Origin: an uncultured bacterium
Lineage (GTDB): Bacteria; Verrucomicrobiota; Kiritimatiellia; RFP12; UBA1067
DNA: 37,147 nucleotides
Reading direction: 5' to 3'
NCBI GenBank assembly: GCA_902779075.1
Contig: CACZAK010000055.1
Location: 1 to 37,147 of the forward strand
The stretch's first letter is position 1, and every line of letters begins with the position of its first letter. Position numbers and translations under genes: made by a program. Below are positions 1 to 8,960 of the stretch, piece after piece. The notes below the pieces were generated by a model, which saw only the letters and a list, made by a program, of their open reading frames with translations, did no database searches and was not told where the DNA came from.

Positions 1-1
1 G

Positions 2-1006
2 CGGAGCGGACACTGGGACCACTACAAGGCGAACATGTTCGTCACGGAGAGCGAGAAGCGCGTCTTCGCGGTGAAGCCCATGAACTGCCCCGGCGCGCTC
101 GAGATCTTCAAGAGCCGCATGCGCTCCTACAAGGACCTGCCGCTGCGTCTCGCCGAGTTCGGCCATTGCGCGCGCAACGAACCGAGCGGCACGCTGCACG
201 GCATCATGCGCGTGCGCGGGTTCGTGCAGGACGACGCGCACATCATCTGCACCGAGGAGCAGATCGAGGAGGAGGTCGCGAAGTTCTGCCGTCTCCTGAA
301 GGACGTCTACAAGGACTTCGGTTTCGACAAGAACCTGCTCGTGAAGCTCTCCACGATGCCCGAGGACCACGTGGGCGACGAGGCCACGTGGCAGCACGCC
401 GAGGCGGCCCTCGCCGCCGCGTGCAAGGCGTCCGGCATGGACTACGTGATCCAGCCCGGCGAAGGCGCGTTCTACGGCCCGAAGCTCGAGTTCACGCTCA
501 TCGACGCGCTGGGGCGTCCGTGGCAGTGCGGCACGATCCAGCTCGACTACCAGCTCCCGAGCGCCGAGCGCCTGAACGCCGAGTACATCGGCCCCGACAG
601 CCAGAAGCACCATCCCGTGATGCTCCACCGCGCGGTGCTGGGCTCGCTCGAGCGCTTCATCGGCATTTTGATCGAACACTACGCCGGCGCGTTCCCGCTG
701 TGGCTCTCGCCTGAGCAGGTGCGCGTGCTTCCTATCACCGACAAGCAGGTGCCATACGCGGAGTCGATCCGCGACGCACTTGCCGCGAAGGGTTTCCGCG
801 TGGGGATCGACTCGTCCGCCGACAAGCTCGGCGCGAAGATCCGTGCCGGTACGGTGGAGAAGGTGCCATATCTGCTCGTGGCAGGCGGTCGCGACGAGGC
901 GGCGGGCGTTGTCTCAGTGCGCAAGCGCGGCGAAGGCGACCTGGGCGCAATGAAGCTTGAGGAATTCATCGCAAAGCTCGATGAAGACCTGAAGAACAAA
1001 CAGTAA
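2..1006 (+). CDS. thrS: Threonine--tRNA ligase, C-terminal part (cut by window edge)
   Basis: Cytoplasmic class II aminoacyl-tRNA synthetase that charges tRNA-Thr. The reading frame is already open at base 2 and runs through SGHWDHY into the first internal ATG at 35, so that ATG is not the start and the TGS/editing domains lie outside the window. Visible catalytic-core features are NCPG (zinc Cys), the motif 2 stretch [26 protein letters not shown] (zinc His) and motif 3 around [13 protein letters not shown]. The anticodon-binding domain follows from about base 710 ([14 protein letters not shown]). It is followed 29 nt later by infC, the common bacterial thrS-infC order. Identification is secure; only the N-terminus is missing, because of the window cut. 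Confidence 0.97.
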   Translation, partial: RSGHWDHYKANMFVTESEKRVFAVKPMNCPGALEIFKSRMRSYKDLPLRLAEFGHCARNEPSGTLHGIMRVRGFVQDDAHIICTEEQIEEEVAKFCRLLKDVYKDFGFDKNLLVKLSTMPEDHVGDEATWQHAEAALAAACKASGMDYVIQPGEGAFYGPKLEFTLIDALGRPWQCGTIQLDYQLPSAERLNAEYIGPDSQKHHPVMLHRAVLGSLERFIGILIEHYAGAFPLWLSPEQVRVLPITDKQVPYAESIRDALAAKGFRVGIDSSADKLGAKIRAGTVEKVPYLLVAGGRDEAAGVVSVRKRGEGDLGAMKLEEFIAKLDEDLKNKQ

Positions 1007-1022
1007 CGAAAACAACAAGAAA

Positions 1023-1030
1023 GGTGAGGT
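1023..1030 (+). promoter_or_regulatory. Ribosome binding site deciding the infC ATC start
   Basis: The purine run GGTGAGGT ends 5 nt before the ATC at 1036. No ATG, GTG or TTG in the same frame lies between the stop at 1030-1032 and the conserved VNYKIRV coding region, so this site supports the non-AUG start. Confidence 0.75.
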
Positions 1031-1035
1031 GACTT

Positions 1036-1659
<624 letters not shown>

Positions 1660-1664
1660 CGGCC

Positions 1665-2135
1665 ATGCGCGTCGGGTTCGGATACGATTCACACGTGTTC
1701 GACGAAGGACGCCCGCTCCATCTGGGTGGCGTCCTCATCCCCGGCGCGCCCGGCCTTCGCGGCCATTCGGACGCGGACGTTCTAATCCACGCCATCGTCG
1801 ACGCGCTTTACGGCGCGGCGGCGCTGGGCGACATCGGCTCGCATTTCCCCGACACCGATCCACGTTGGGCAAACGCCGACTCCATGCAGTTTCTGCGTGC
1901 CGCCGTGGCGGAGGTGCGTGCGGCGGGCTACGTCGTGGGGAACATGGACGCCACGGTCATCTGCGAGCGACCGAAGCTGCGTCCGCACGTGGATGCCATC
2001 CGCGCCCGCCTCGCAGAGGCTCTTGGCGTTGATGTTTCAGCGGTCTCCGTGAAGGCGAAAACGAACGAGGGCATGGACGCCGTCGGCGAAGGGAAGGGCA
2101 TCGCCGTCCATTGCGTGGTGCTACTTCTGCCATGA
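1665..2135 (+). CDS. ispF: 2-C-methyl-D-erythritol 2,4-cyclodiphosphate synthase
   Basis: Enzyme of the non-mevalonate (MEP) isoprenoid pathway that cyclises CDP-ME 2-phosphate to MEcPP with release of CMP. The 156-residue product has the family's usual length. It begins MRVGFGYDSHVF, with metal ligands D8 and H10, then GHSDADVLIH containing H42 as third ligand, and GDIGSHFPDTDP near residues 55-66. The frame continues upstream of 1665 only as overlap with infC, and ATG 1665 gives the canonical N-terminus. Its stop overlaps the next gene's start (ATGA at 2132-2135), suggesting translational coupling. No other MEP genes are in the window. Confidence 0.97.
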   Translation: MRVGFGYDSHVFDEGRPLHLGGVLIPGAPGLRGHSDADVLIHAIVDALYGAAALGDIGSHFPDTDPRWANADSMQFLRAAVAEVRAAGYVVGNMDATVICERPKLRPHVDAIRARLAEALGVDVSAVSVKAKTNEGMDAVGEGKGIAVHCVVLLLP

Positions 2136-2839
2136 AACACCGCGCGGCAGATTTTCCCGTCGACATCATCTTCGAGGACGACGACATCCTCGTTGTCAAC
2201 AAACCCCCAGGCATGATAGTGCATCCCGCGCCCGGACATCCCGACGGCACGCTTGTGGATGCGCTGCTCGCGTATTGTCCGCAAATGCGCGGTGTGGGCA
2301 GCGTGGAACGTTCGGGCGTGGTACACCGTCTCGATCAGGAGACGAGCGGCGTGATGGTGTTCGCTAAGACGGATCGCGCTATGCGCGCGCTCCGTCGGGA
2401 TTTCGAGGACCACGTTTCCGTGCGCAAAACTTACCTCGCCGTGCTGCACGGCGCGCCCGAACCGCGCGCCGGCACGCTGGAGACGCTGATCGGACGCAAG
2501 CCATGGGACCCGAAGCGCATGGCGGTGGTCGAGCGCGACGGCAAACGCGCCGTCACCCATTGGACCACGCTCCAGCGCAAGGGCGCGCTCGCGCTCGTCG
2601 AGTTCACGATCGAGACCGGTCGCACGCACCAGATACGCGTACACGCCGCGCATCTCGGACATCCCGTCGTCGGAGACGCGCTCTACGGCGATCCCGCGAA
2701 GGACCGCCGTCTCGCACCGCCGCCCACCCGACAGTTGCTCCACGCGGTCCAGCTTTCATTCAACCATCCAGTAACCCACCGTCCGCTAACATTCGCGGCC
2801 GAACCACCGGAGGACATCATCTATGCACGTTCGCGTTGA
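2132..2839 (+). CDS. RluA-family 23S rRNA/tRNA pseudouridine synthase
   Basis: Isomerises specific uridines to pseudouridine in structured RNA. The catalytic aspartate is in HRLDQETSGV (D68 when starting at ATG 2132). Other family signatures are VVNKPPGMIVHP near residues 21-32 and TGRTHQIRVHAAHLGHPVVGD toward the C-terminus. At 235 residues it lacks the N-terminal S4 RNA-binding domain of RluD/RluC, so the target cannot be assigned and I give no symbol. ATG 2132 is preferred to the upstream TTG 2111 because it overlaps the ispF stop as ATGA and begins at the conserved body of the protein. Confidence 0.93.
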   Translation: MKHRAADFPVDIIFEDDDILVVNKPPGMIVHPAPGHPDGTLVDALLAYCPQMRGVGSVERSGVVHRLDQETSGVMVFAKTDRAMRALRRDFEDHVSVRKTYLAVLHGAPEPRAGTLETLIGRKPWDPKRMAVVERDGKRAVTHWTTLQRKGALALVEFTIETGRTHQIRVHAAHLGHPVVGDALYGDPAKDRRLAPPPTRQLLHAVQLSFNHPVTHRPLTFAAEPPEDIIYARSR

Positions 2840-4403
2840 ATCTTTTCTTTCATTGCTCCTGTTTTTCGCGGGATTTGCCGCATTCGCCGAGACATCGGTC
2901 ACGTTCTACGGTGGCGCGGGAGAGGTGGGTGGCAGCTGTGCTCTCGTCGAAAGTGGTGGCTACCGGATGCTTGTGGACTGTGGCACGGTCTACGGCGTGG
3001 ATCATGTGCCCACGAATGTGCAGATGAAATCGGGCTTTGCCTTCGACCCTTCAACCATAAACTGCCTTCTCCTCACGCACGCGCACCAGGACCATGCAGG
3101 CCGCGTGCCGGAACTTGTCCATGCGGGTTTTAAGGGGGAGATCTTGGCGACGGAGCCTACTCGCGACCTACTCGCGCTCGCGTGGCCTACGCAGCTTATC
3201 TACGACGAATCGGAACGGCGCGTGTGGCGTTGGTCTGCGAAGTCGAAGGGGGGGCGCAGCCGTAAAGTGCATTGGTGCGCGGACTGCGAGTGGAGTGCAA
3301 AGATTGCCAACTACAACCTCCGCACTTTCACCGGCTCTCGTGCCGAACTGGACGAATTCATGGCGTCCTTTGCTCCGGGCGCGTCCGCGCTCTCCGCCTG
3401 CCACGTGTGCTTGGAACTTGAGATGAAAGCGTTTCTCGCTCGCTTCAAGTGCGTACCGTACGGTGAGAGGTCTAGAAACGGCCCGTTCACGGTCACGTTC
3501 CGTCCGGTGAAGCACATCCCCGGTTCCGCCGCGATCTACATAGCCGAAGGCACGAACACGCTTGTGTTCTCAGGCGATCTAGGCACGCCACGCTCGCATT
3601 TCGTGCGAGAGATCGAACCTGCGCTCAAGGCGGACGCAGTTTTTATCGAGTCGACGTACGGCGACGCATCGTCCGGAGGCCAAGCGGCGTCGGAAGCGGA
3701 GTACGCGCGCTTCCGCAAGGACGTAGGCAACACGGTACGCCGCGGCGGAATCGCGTGGGTGCCGGCGTTTGCGCTCGACCGTTCGCAGCGCGTGCTCTTA
3801 GAGGTCGCACAGGGCATGGCGCATGGCGAAATCCCCGCAGAGGCGCCGGTGTACATGCTCTCCTCCACGGCGCGTAACGTCACGCGCGCCTACATTGAGC
3901 ATCCCGAGTGGTTTGACGTGGACATCACGGCTGTGTCCAACCTCTTCGTGCGCACAAAATCCCGTTTCTCGCCGACGAAGACACTGAAGGGCGGCGGTAT
4001 ACTGCTCACAACGTCCGGAATGATGGACGCGGGGTCGTCCCTCTCGCTTCTTCCGTCCCTTGCCGCGAACGAGGCCGTGCAGGTGTGCCTCGTGGGGTAT
4101 CAGGCACCCGGCACGCATGGGTATAAGCTACGTTCGGGGGCTAAGGAAATCACAGTCAGCGGACGAAAGGTGCCGGTACGTTGCGCCGTCTCGTCCTACT
4201 CGTGCTTCGGCGGACACGGCGACGCTACGGAGAACGACGCATGGCTCGCCAACAACCGCAATTCGCGCATCTTCCTAATCCACGGCGACAGGAAGGCACT
4301 CGATGAACGGCGGCAGGGTCTTGTAAAGCGCTTCGGCGCCACCGTTGAAATCGCAGAGCCGTTCAAGCGCTACGTTTTCCCGGCCCTTGTGTCAAAAAAA
4401 TGA
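2823..4403 (+). CDS. Beta-CASP metallo-beta-lactamase fold protein with predicted signal peptide
   Basis: Related to RNase J/CPSF-73/YsoA-type zinc hydrolases, which normally act on RNA in the cytoplasm. Metal motifs are THAHQDHAG (H86, H88, D90, H91), VKHIPGSA (H231) and FSGDLG (D252). The beta-CASP part shows IESTYGD, PAFALDRSQ, TTSGMMDAG, VGYQAPGTHG and CFGGHGD. Two things are odd. The protein starts with a convincing Sec signal (hydrophobic SLLLFFAGFAAFA, likely cleavage after AFA). Residues 135-215 form an insertion with two cysteine pairs (C152/C155 and C193/C196) that could bind zinc. The ATG at 2823 has GGAGG 9 nt upstream and overlaps the previous gene by 17 bp. Substrate unknown; the fold assignment is firm, export is inferred. 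Confidence 0.85.
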   Translation: MHVRVESFLSLLLFFAGFAAFAETSVTFYGGAGEVGGSCALVESGGYRMLVDCGTVYGVDHVPTNVQMKSGFAFDPSTINCLLLTHAHQDHAGRVPELVHAGFKGEILATEPTRDLLALAWPTQLIYDESERRVWRWSAKSKGGRSRKVHWCADCEWSAKIANYNLRTFTGSRAELDEFMASFAPGASALSACHVCLELEMKAFLARFKCVPYGERSRNGPFTVTFRPVKHIPGSAAIYIAEGTNTLVFSGDLGTPRSHFVREIEPALKADAVFIESTYGDASSGGQAASEAEYARFRKDVGNTVRRGGIAWVPAFALDRSQRVLLEVAQGMAHGEIPAEAPVYMLSSTARNVTRAYIEHPEWFDVDITAVSNLFVRTKSRFSPTKTLKGGGILLTTSGMMDAGSSLSLLPSLAANEAVQVCLVGYQAPGTHGYKLRSGAKEITVSGRKVPVRCAVSSYSCFGGHGDATENDAWLANNRNSRIFLIHGDRKALDERRQGLVKRFGATVEIAEPFKRYVFPALVSKK

Positions 4404-4411
4404 GATTCCGC

Positions 4412-4440
4412 TTGCCAGAGCGGAACGGAAATGCTATTCT
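4412..4440 (+). promoter_or_regulatory. Sigma70-type promoter of glgB
   Basis: TTGCCA (4412-4417) and TATTCT (4435-4440) are separated by exactly 17 nt. Transcription would begin near 4447, only about 5 nt before the ATG at 4452. This makes an almost leaderless mRNA and excludes the upstream in-frame ATG at 4431, which lies before the -10 box. Confidence 0.6.
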
Positions 4441-4451
4441 CACTTCTAACC

Positions 4452-6494
4452 ATGAAACGAACAAGTGCAGAGAAGGGGCGTGTCATCGCCCGATTGCTGG
4501 ACGATCCTTACCTCGCCCCATACGCGGACGCGGTGAAGGGGCGCGCGGAGCATGCCCGCGCGCGGGCACGCGAGCTGACAGGCGGCAAGGGACGCCTTGC
4601 CGACTGGGCGAGCGCGCACGAGTACTTCGGCCTACACCGCACGCCCGAAGGATGGGTGTTCCGCGAATGGGCCCCGCACGCCACGGCAATTTGGCTAGTG
4701 GGCGACTTCTCGAAATGGCAGCTCCTGCCACGCTTCAAGCTCACGCGCATCCCCAGCACGGACGTGTGGGAGCGCACATTTCCGGCGCGCGCGATCCGAC
4801 ACGAACAGTACTACCACCTGGAGGTACACTGGGACGGCGGACGCGGCGAGCGCATCCCCGCCTACGCGCGCCGCGTTGTACAGGATCCGCAGACGAAACT
4901 CTTCAGCGCCCAGGTGTGGGAACCCAAGAAACCGTATGTATGGAAACACGCGATATGCGACAGTCGGCAGCCGACGTCCGGTGGAAACGCCCCGCTCATC
5001 TACGAGGCCCACGTGGGCATGGCGCAGGAGGAGGGCAAGGTCGGCACCTATGCCGAGTTCCGCGACAAGATTCTTCCCCGCATCAAGGCGGCCGGCTACA
5101 ACGTGGTGCAGCTAATGGCCGTGATGGAGCATCCATACTACGGCAGCTTCGGGTACCATGTCTCCAGCTTCTTCGCGCCGAGCTCGCGTTTCGGCACGCC
5201 GGAGGATCTCAAGAGCCTTGTCGACACGGCGCACGGGATGGGGCTTCGGGTAATCATGGATCTCGTCCACTCCCACGCCGTGAAGAACGAGCGCGACGGC
5301 CTTTCGCTCTTCGACGGCACGCCCTATCAATACTTCCACGACGGTCCGCGCGGCTGGCATACGGCATGGGATTCGCGCTGCTTCGACTACGGCAAGACGG
5401 AGGTGCTGCACTTCCTCCTCTCCAACTGCCGCTACTGGCTCGACGCCTTCCACTTCGACGGATACCGCTTCGACGGCGTCACGTCGATGCTCTACCGCGA
5501 CCACGGCCTAGGCACGGCATTCGCGGGCTACGCGCAGTACTTCGACGGTAACGTGGATGACGACGCCTGGTGCTACCTCGCCCTCGCAAACCGCGTGATC
5601 CACGAGGCGCATCCGCGCGCGATCACCGTGGCAGAGGACGTGAGCGGCATGCCCGGCTGCGCCGCGCCGCTCGCCGATTGCGGCATGGGCTTCGACTATC
5701 GCATGGCGATGGGCGAGCCGGACTACTGGTTCCATCTCGCCGAGAAGGTGCGCGACGAGGACTGGAACATGCACGGAATATTCCACGCACTCACGGACAA
5801 ACGCGCCGACGAGAAGGTGGTGAGCTACGTGGAGTCGCACGACCAGGCGCTCGTGGGCGGCAAGACGTTCTTCTTCCAGCTCGTCGACAAGGCGATCTAC
5901 TGGGGCATGGGTGTGGACCAGCACGGCCTTGAGACGGATCGCGGCGTGGCGCTCCACAAGATGGCGCGTCTTGCAACGCTCGGCTGTTCGGGCGGGGCAT
6001 ACCTGAACTTCATGGGGAACGAGTTCGGGCACCCCGAGTGGATCGACTTCCCGCGCGCCGAGAACGGCTGGGACTACAGCCACGCGCGGCGTCAGTGGTC
6101 GCTCCGCGACGACCCGGCGCTGCGCTTCAAGGGACTCGGAGACTTCGACGAGGAGATGATCCGCGTCATCGCGAAGCACCGCGCGCTACGCGGAACGTCG
6201 CCCGTACTGCTTGCTGCGAACGACGCCGACCAGACGCTCGCGTTCTGGCGCGGCGGACTCGTGTTCGTGTTCAACTTCAGCGCGTCGAACTCCTATTCCG
6301 ACTATCCTGTGCTCGTCCTGCCCGGCAGCTACCGCCGCGTGCTCGACACGGACGAGGTCCGCTTCGGCGGCCAGGGACGCATCGCCGCGCGTCAGACGTT
6401 CTTCAGCGAGTCATCCGTCGTCGGCGACGAGCGTGTGGACCACATTCGCCTCTACTTGCCCGCCCGCACGGCCATTGTGCTTGAGGTACGCTGA
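4452..6494 (+). CDS. glgB: 1,4-alpha-glucan branching enzyme (GH13, eukaryote-like type)
   Basis: Cuts alpha-1,4-glucan chains and re-attaches them as alpha-1,6 branches during glycogen synthesis in the cytoplasm. An N-terminal CBM48-like domain (EYFGLHRTPEGWVFREWAP, GDFSKW) precedes a GH13 barrel. The four conserved regions are IMDLVHSHA (near 5253), GYRFDGVTS with the nucleophile Asp (near 5463), VAEDVSG with the acid Glu (near 5629) and YVESHDQ (near 5826). The FDGVTSMLY and MGNEFGHPEW signatures resemble eukaryotic/GBE1-type branching enzymes rather than E. coli GlgB, and the length of 680 residues agrees. ATG 4452 was chosen because of promoter geometry. The next gene, manA, has its own promoter. 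Confidence 0.93.
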   Translation: MKRTSAEKGRVIARLLDDPYLAPYADAVKGRAEHARARARELTGGKGRLADWASAHEYFGLHRTPEGWVFREWAPHATAIWLVGDFSKWQLLPRFKLTRIPSTDVWERTFPARAIRHEQYYHLEVHWDGGRGERIPAYARRVVQDPQTKLFSAQVWEPKKPYVWKHAICDSRQPTSGGNAPLIYEAHVGMAQEEGKVGTYAEFRDKILPRIKAAGYNVVQLMAVMEHPYYGSFGYHVSSFFAPSSRFGTPEDLKSLVDTAHGMGLRVIMDLVHSHAVKNERDGLSLFDGTPYQYFHDGPRGWHTAWDSRCFDYGKTEVLHFLLSNCRYWLDAFHFDGYRFDGVTSMLYRDHGLGTAFAGYAQYFDGNVDDDAWCYLALANRVIHEAHPRAITVAEDVSGMPGCAAPLADCGMGFDYRMAMGEPDYWFHLAEKVRDEDWNMHGIFHALTDKRADEKVVSYVESHDQALVGGKTFFFQLVDKAIYWGMGVDQHGLETDRGVALHKMARLATLGCSGGAYLNFMGNEFGHPEWIDFPRAENGWDYSHARRQWSLRDDPALRFKGLGDFDEEMIRVIAKHRALRGTSPVLLAANDADQTLAFWRGGLVFVFNFSASNSYSDYPVLVLPGSYRRVLDTDEVRFGGQGRIAARQTFFSESSVVGDERVDHIRLYLPARTAIVLEVR

Positions 6495-6519
6495 CGGGAA
6501 GCGAGGATTATGGTATAAT
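6491..6519 (+). promoter_or_regulatory. Promoter of the manA-tmk-holB-ricT cluster
   Basis: CTGACG (6491-6496), a 17-nt spacer and TATAAT (6514-6519), with an extended -10 TG. The -35 overlaps the glgB stop. The 16 nt at 6508-6523 (TTATGGTATAATCTCC) recur exactly at 19815-19830. The predicted leader before ATG 6543 is about 17 nt and includes a purine stretch AAGCAAGAG. Confidence 0.75.
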
Positions 6520-6542
6520 CTCCCCCACTGGAAAAGCAAGAG

Positions 6543-7364
6543 ATGGAAAAACTGTATCCACTGACGTTTCGCCCGAACATCCACACGGCCTTGTGGGGCC
6601 GCGAATCGTGGGAGATTTCGGGGCATCCCTCGTCTCCGTCGGTCGTGGCGGAGGGTCCTCTCGCTGGGTGCACGCTCAAAGAACTCGCCGAAGAGTATGG
6701 CTCTGCGCTCACGGGCGCGAAGGCGCACGACCCAACGCGGTTCCCTCTGCTGTTCAAGGTGATTGACGCACGTGACCGCCTGAGCGTGCAGGTGCATCCC
6801 AATGAGTCCACGTGCGAGTTGACCGGCGGCGAGCCGAAGACGGAGATGTGGCACGTGCTTGGCGGGAGGGGACCGATATTCGCGGGACTGAAGCCCGGCA
6901 CGACGCCTGCGATGGTGGAGGAGGACGTGCGGACCGGGCATTTCGAGGAGACGCTCGCGCGTCATGACGCACAGGAGGGTCTCACGCTCTTCATACCAGG
7001 CGGGCTCGTACACGCCATCGGCGAGGACGTTATAATATACGAAGTGCAGCAGAGCTCCAACACGACATACCGCCTCTATGACTGGGGGCGGGTGGACGCG
7101 AACGGAAAATCGCGCAAGTTGCACGTGGCGGAGTCGCTCAAGTCGATAGATTTCTCGTTGCCCGTACCCATATCGCGTACCGCCGTGTCTTGTCCGTTCT
7201 TCACTTTCCGCCCCGTTTTGTCCCAGGGCGAGTTCGTCGTCGCGCGTAACCCAGCCACCTTTACGGCCGTTTACATCGTCAATGAAAAACGCAGCGTCCT
7301 CGTACCTGCCGGATGCGCGGCGCGGATCGCCTGCACGGGAAAGGTCCTGGTGACAAGGCTATGA
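6543..7364 (+). CDS. manA: Mannose-6-phosphate isomerase, class I (cupin)
   Basis: Interconverts fructose-6-phosphate and mannose-6-phosphate, feeding GDP-mannose synthesis (manC lies about 9 kb downstream) or mannose use. Zinc ligands are visible in QVHPNE (residues 83-88, H85), the Glu of KTEMWHVL (E101) and the His of GGLVHAIGE (H157). At 273 residues it is the short type of ManA, closer to Bacillus-like than enterobacterial forms. FRPNIHTALWGRESWEISGH at the N-terminus is typical of the family. Its stop codon overlaps the tmk start as ATGA. It has its own strong promoter, so it starts a transcription unit. Confidence 0.93.
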   Translation: MEKLYPLTFRPNIHTALWGRESWEISGHPSSPSVVAEGPLAGCTLKELAEEYGSALTGAKAHDPTRFPLLFKVIDARDRLSVQVHPNESTCELTGGEPKTEMWHVLGGRGPIFAGLKPGTTPAMVEEDVRTGHFEETLARHDAQEGLTLFIPGGLVHAIGEDVIIYEVQQSSNTTYRLYDWGRVDANGKSRKLHVAESLKSIDFSLPVPISRTAVSCPFFTFRPVLSQGEFVVARNPATFTAVYIVNEKRSVLVPAGCAARIACTGKVLVTRL

Positions 7365-7990
7365 GGGGAAAGTTCATAAGCTTTGAGGGACCGGAGGGAG
7401 GCGGGAAGTCTACGCACGTGGCGGCGCTCGCGGAGGCACTACGTGGGGAGGGAAAGTCCGTGCTGGTAACGCGCGAGCCGGGCGGGACGCGTCTTGCGGA
7501 GCTCATCCGCGGTCTTGTGCGCGAAGAGCTGGAGGACCCGCCAGTCACGCGCGCGGAGGTGTTGCTCTTCCTCGCCTCTCGCGCGCAGGTGGTGGCGAAC
7601 GTGATCAAACCCGCGCTCGCGCGCGGGGAGTGGGTGCTCTGCGACCGCTTCAGCGACTCCACCTTCGCCTACCAGGGCTACGGACGCGGCATCGACGTGC
7701 GGCTCCTGAGGGAACTCAACGAGTTTGCCACGGAGGGCCTTGTACCCGATCTCACTATCCTCTTGGATGTGCCGCTTGAAGTCTCCCGCGCACGACTTGC
7801 CGAACGGCAGCGCGCGACGGCAGCTGTGGCAGACCGTATCGAATCGGCGGGAGAGGCGTTCCACAAGCGACTGCGCGAGGGTTTTCTCGCACTCGCCAAG
7901 GCGGAGCCGGACAGGTTCGTAGTGATTGATTCTTCGGGCGACCGCGACGATGTGGACCGCCAGATAATAGAGGCCGTGCATGGACGTTGA
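7361..7990 (+). CDS. tmk: Thymidylate kinase
   Basis: Phosphorylates dTMP to dTDP for DNA synthesis. The 209-residue product starts MRGKFISFEGPEGGGKSTH, giving the P-loop at residues 9-18. It contains the DR motif CDRFSDSTFAYQGYGRG and a C-terminal segment FHKRLREGFLALA typical of Tmk. ATG 7361 forms ATGA with the manA stop; upstream in-frame starts would add unrelated residues. It overlaps the next gene (holB) by 11 bp, and the tmk-holB-ricT order matches the Firmicutes tmk-holB-yaaT neighbourhood. Confidence 0.97.
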   Translation: MRGKFISFEGPEGGGKSTHVAALAEALRGEGKSVLVTREPGGTRLAELIRGLVREELEDPPVTRAEVLLFLASRAQVVANVIKPALARGEWVLCDRFSDSTFAYQGYGRGIDVRLLRELNEFATEGLVPDLTILLDVPLEVSRARLAERQRATAAVADRIESAGEAFHKRLREGFLALAKAEPDRFVVIDSSGDRDDVDRQIIEAVHGR

Positions 7991-8960
7991 CCACGCCTAC
8001 GATCTGATCGAGAGGGCGGTGCGCGCGGGCCGCGTGGCGAACGCCTACCTGCTCGTGGGCGGAGTTCGCGGCATGGCTGGCGAACTCGCTGATCGCGTTC
8101 TGCACCTGCTCTTCGGTCCGGGCGACCTGCGTGTCCATCCAGACATCCACCGGCTCGCGCCCGCAAAGAAGACGCGCATCATCTCCGTGGACGCAATGCG
8201 CGAGCGGATGATCGACCCGATGGATAAGACCACCTTCATGGGCGGCTGGAAGGCTGGCGTGGTGCTGGGTGCCGACCGGCTCAAGACTGAGAGCGCGAAC
8301 GCGTTCCTGAAGACGCTTGAGGAGCCGCCGCCGCAGACGCTCTTCCTCCTGCTTTCCGAACGTCCAGAGCAGTTGCTTCCCACGATCATCTCCCGTTGCC
8401 AGCGCATTGACCTGCCGGACGCGCGCGCGCAGCAGCTGGAGGAACCGTACCGCACGCAGGTACTGGACGTGCTTGCAGGGGACGACCTCACGAGCGTGAC
8501 GGCGCGCGCCGCCGCTGCGGCGAAGCTCGCAGCCGTGCTGGAGGCACTAGAGGAACTTGCAGCGGCGCGCGTACAGGAGGACCTTGAAGAGGAGTCGTCG
8601 AACGCAGGTGAGGAAGTGGACGACGATGCGCTGAAGGCGCTCGTCTCGTCCCGTTACCGCGAATCCCGCGCGGATTTCGTCGCCACCGTGATGAGCTGGT
8701 TCCGCGATTTGATGGCGCTCTGCGCCGCCGCCCGCAGGGCGTCGCTGGACGGAGACGACGGCGGGGAAGTGCCGCTCATGAACGAGCCGCGCCGCGCGGT
8801 GCTGGAGCGCCGCGCACGCAAGATAACCCGCGCGCAGGCGTTTCGCAACGTCGAGGCAATAGAGTCGTTCGCCACGTCGCTTGAGCGCAACCTTCCCGAG
8901 CTGCCGCTCCTGTCGTTTCTCATCGACCGGCTGGCCTTCGGAGCAGAGGGGGGATTCTGA
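7980..8960 (+). CDS. holB: DNA polymerase III subunit delta'
   Basis: Clamp-loader subunit acting with DnaX and delta to load the sliding clamp. The protein has the AAA+ fold segments of the family: RIISVDAMRERM, VVLGADRLKTESANAFLKTLEEPPP and the SRC motif in TIISRCQRI. As expected for delta', the Walker A region is degenerate (LLVGGVRGMAGE, no GK[ST]), so it should not hydrolyse ATP. The zinc-finger cysteines common in other HolB proteins are not visible. A C-terminal helical part of about 150 residues is acidic in its middle. ATG 7980 overlaps the tmk end by 11 bp, and the stop overlaps the next ATG (TGATG). Confidence 0.88.
   Translation: MDVDHAYDLIERAVRAGRVANAYLLVGGVRGMAGELADRVLHLLFGPGDLRVHPDIHRLAPAKKTRIISVDAMRERMIDPMDKTTFMGGWKAGVVLGADRLKTESANAFLKTLEEPPPQTLFLLLSERPEQLLPTIISRCQRIDLPDARAQQLEEPYRTQVLDVLAGDDLTSVTARAAAAAKLAAVLEALEELAAARVQEDLEEESSNAGEEVDDDALKALVSSRYRESRADFVATVMSWFRDLMALCAAARRASLDGDDGGEVPLMNEPRRAVLERRARKITRAQAFRNVEAIESFATSLERNLPELPLLSFLIDRLAFGAEGGF

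Noticed and set aside
4400..5551. 383-codon plus-strand frame overlapping glgB
   Set aside because: Frame-shifted shadow of glgB with extreme Arg/Pro/Gly content and no motif.
5508..6179. Long minus-strand open frame opposite glgB
   Set aside because: High-GC shadow of the catalytic half of glgB. It has no family-like motif or ribosome site, and glgB's own motifs fully explain the region.
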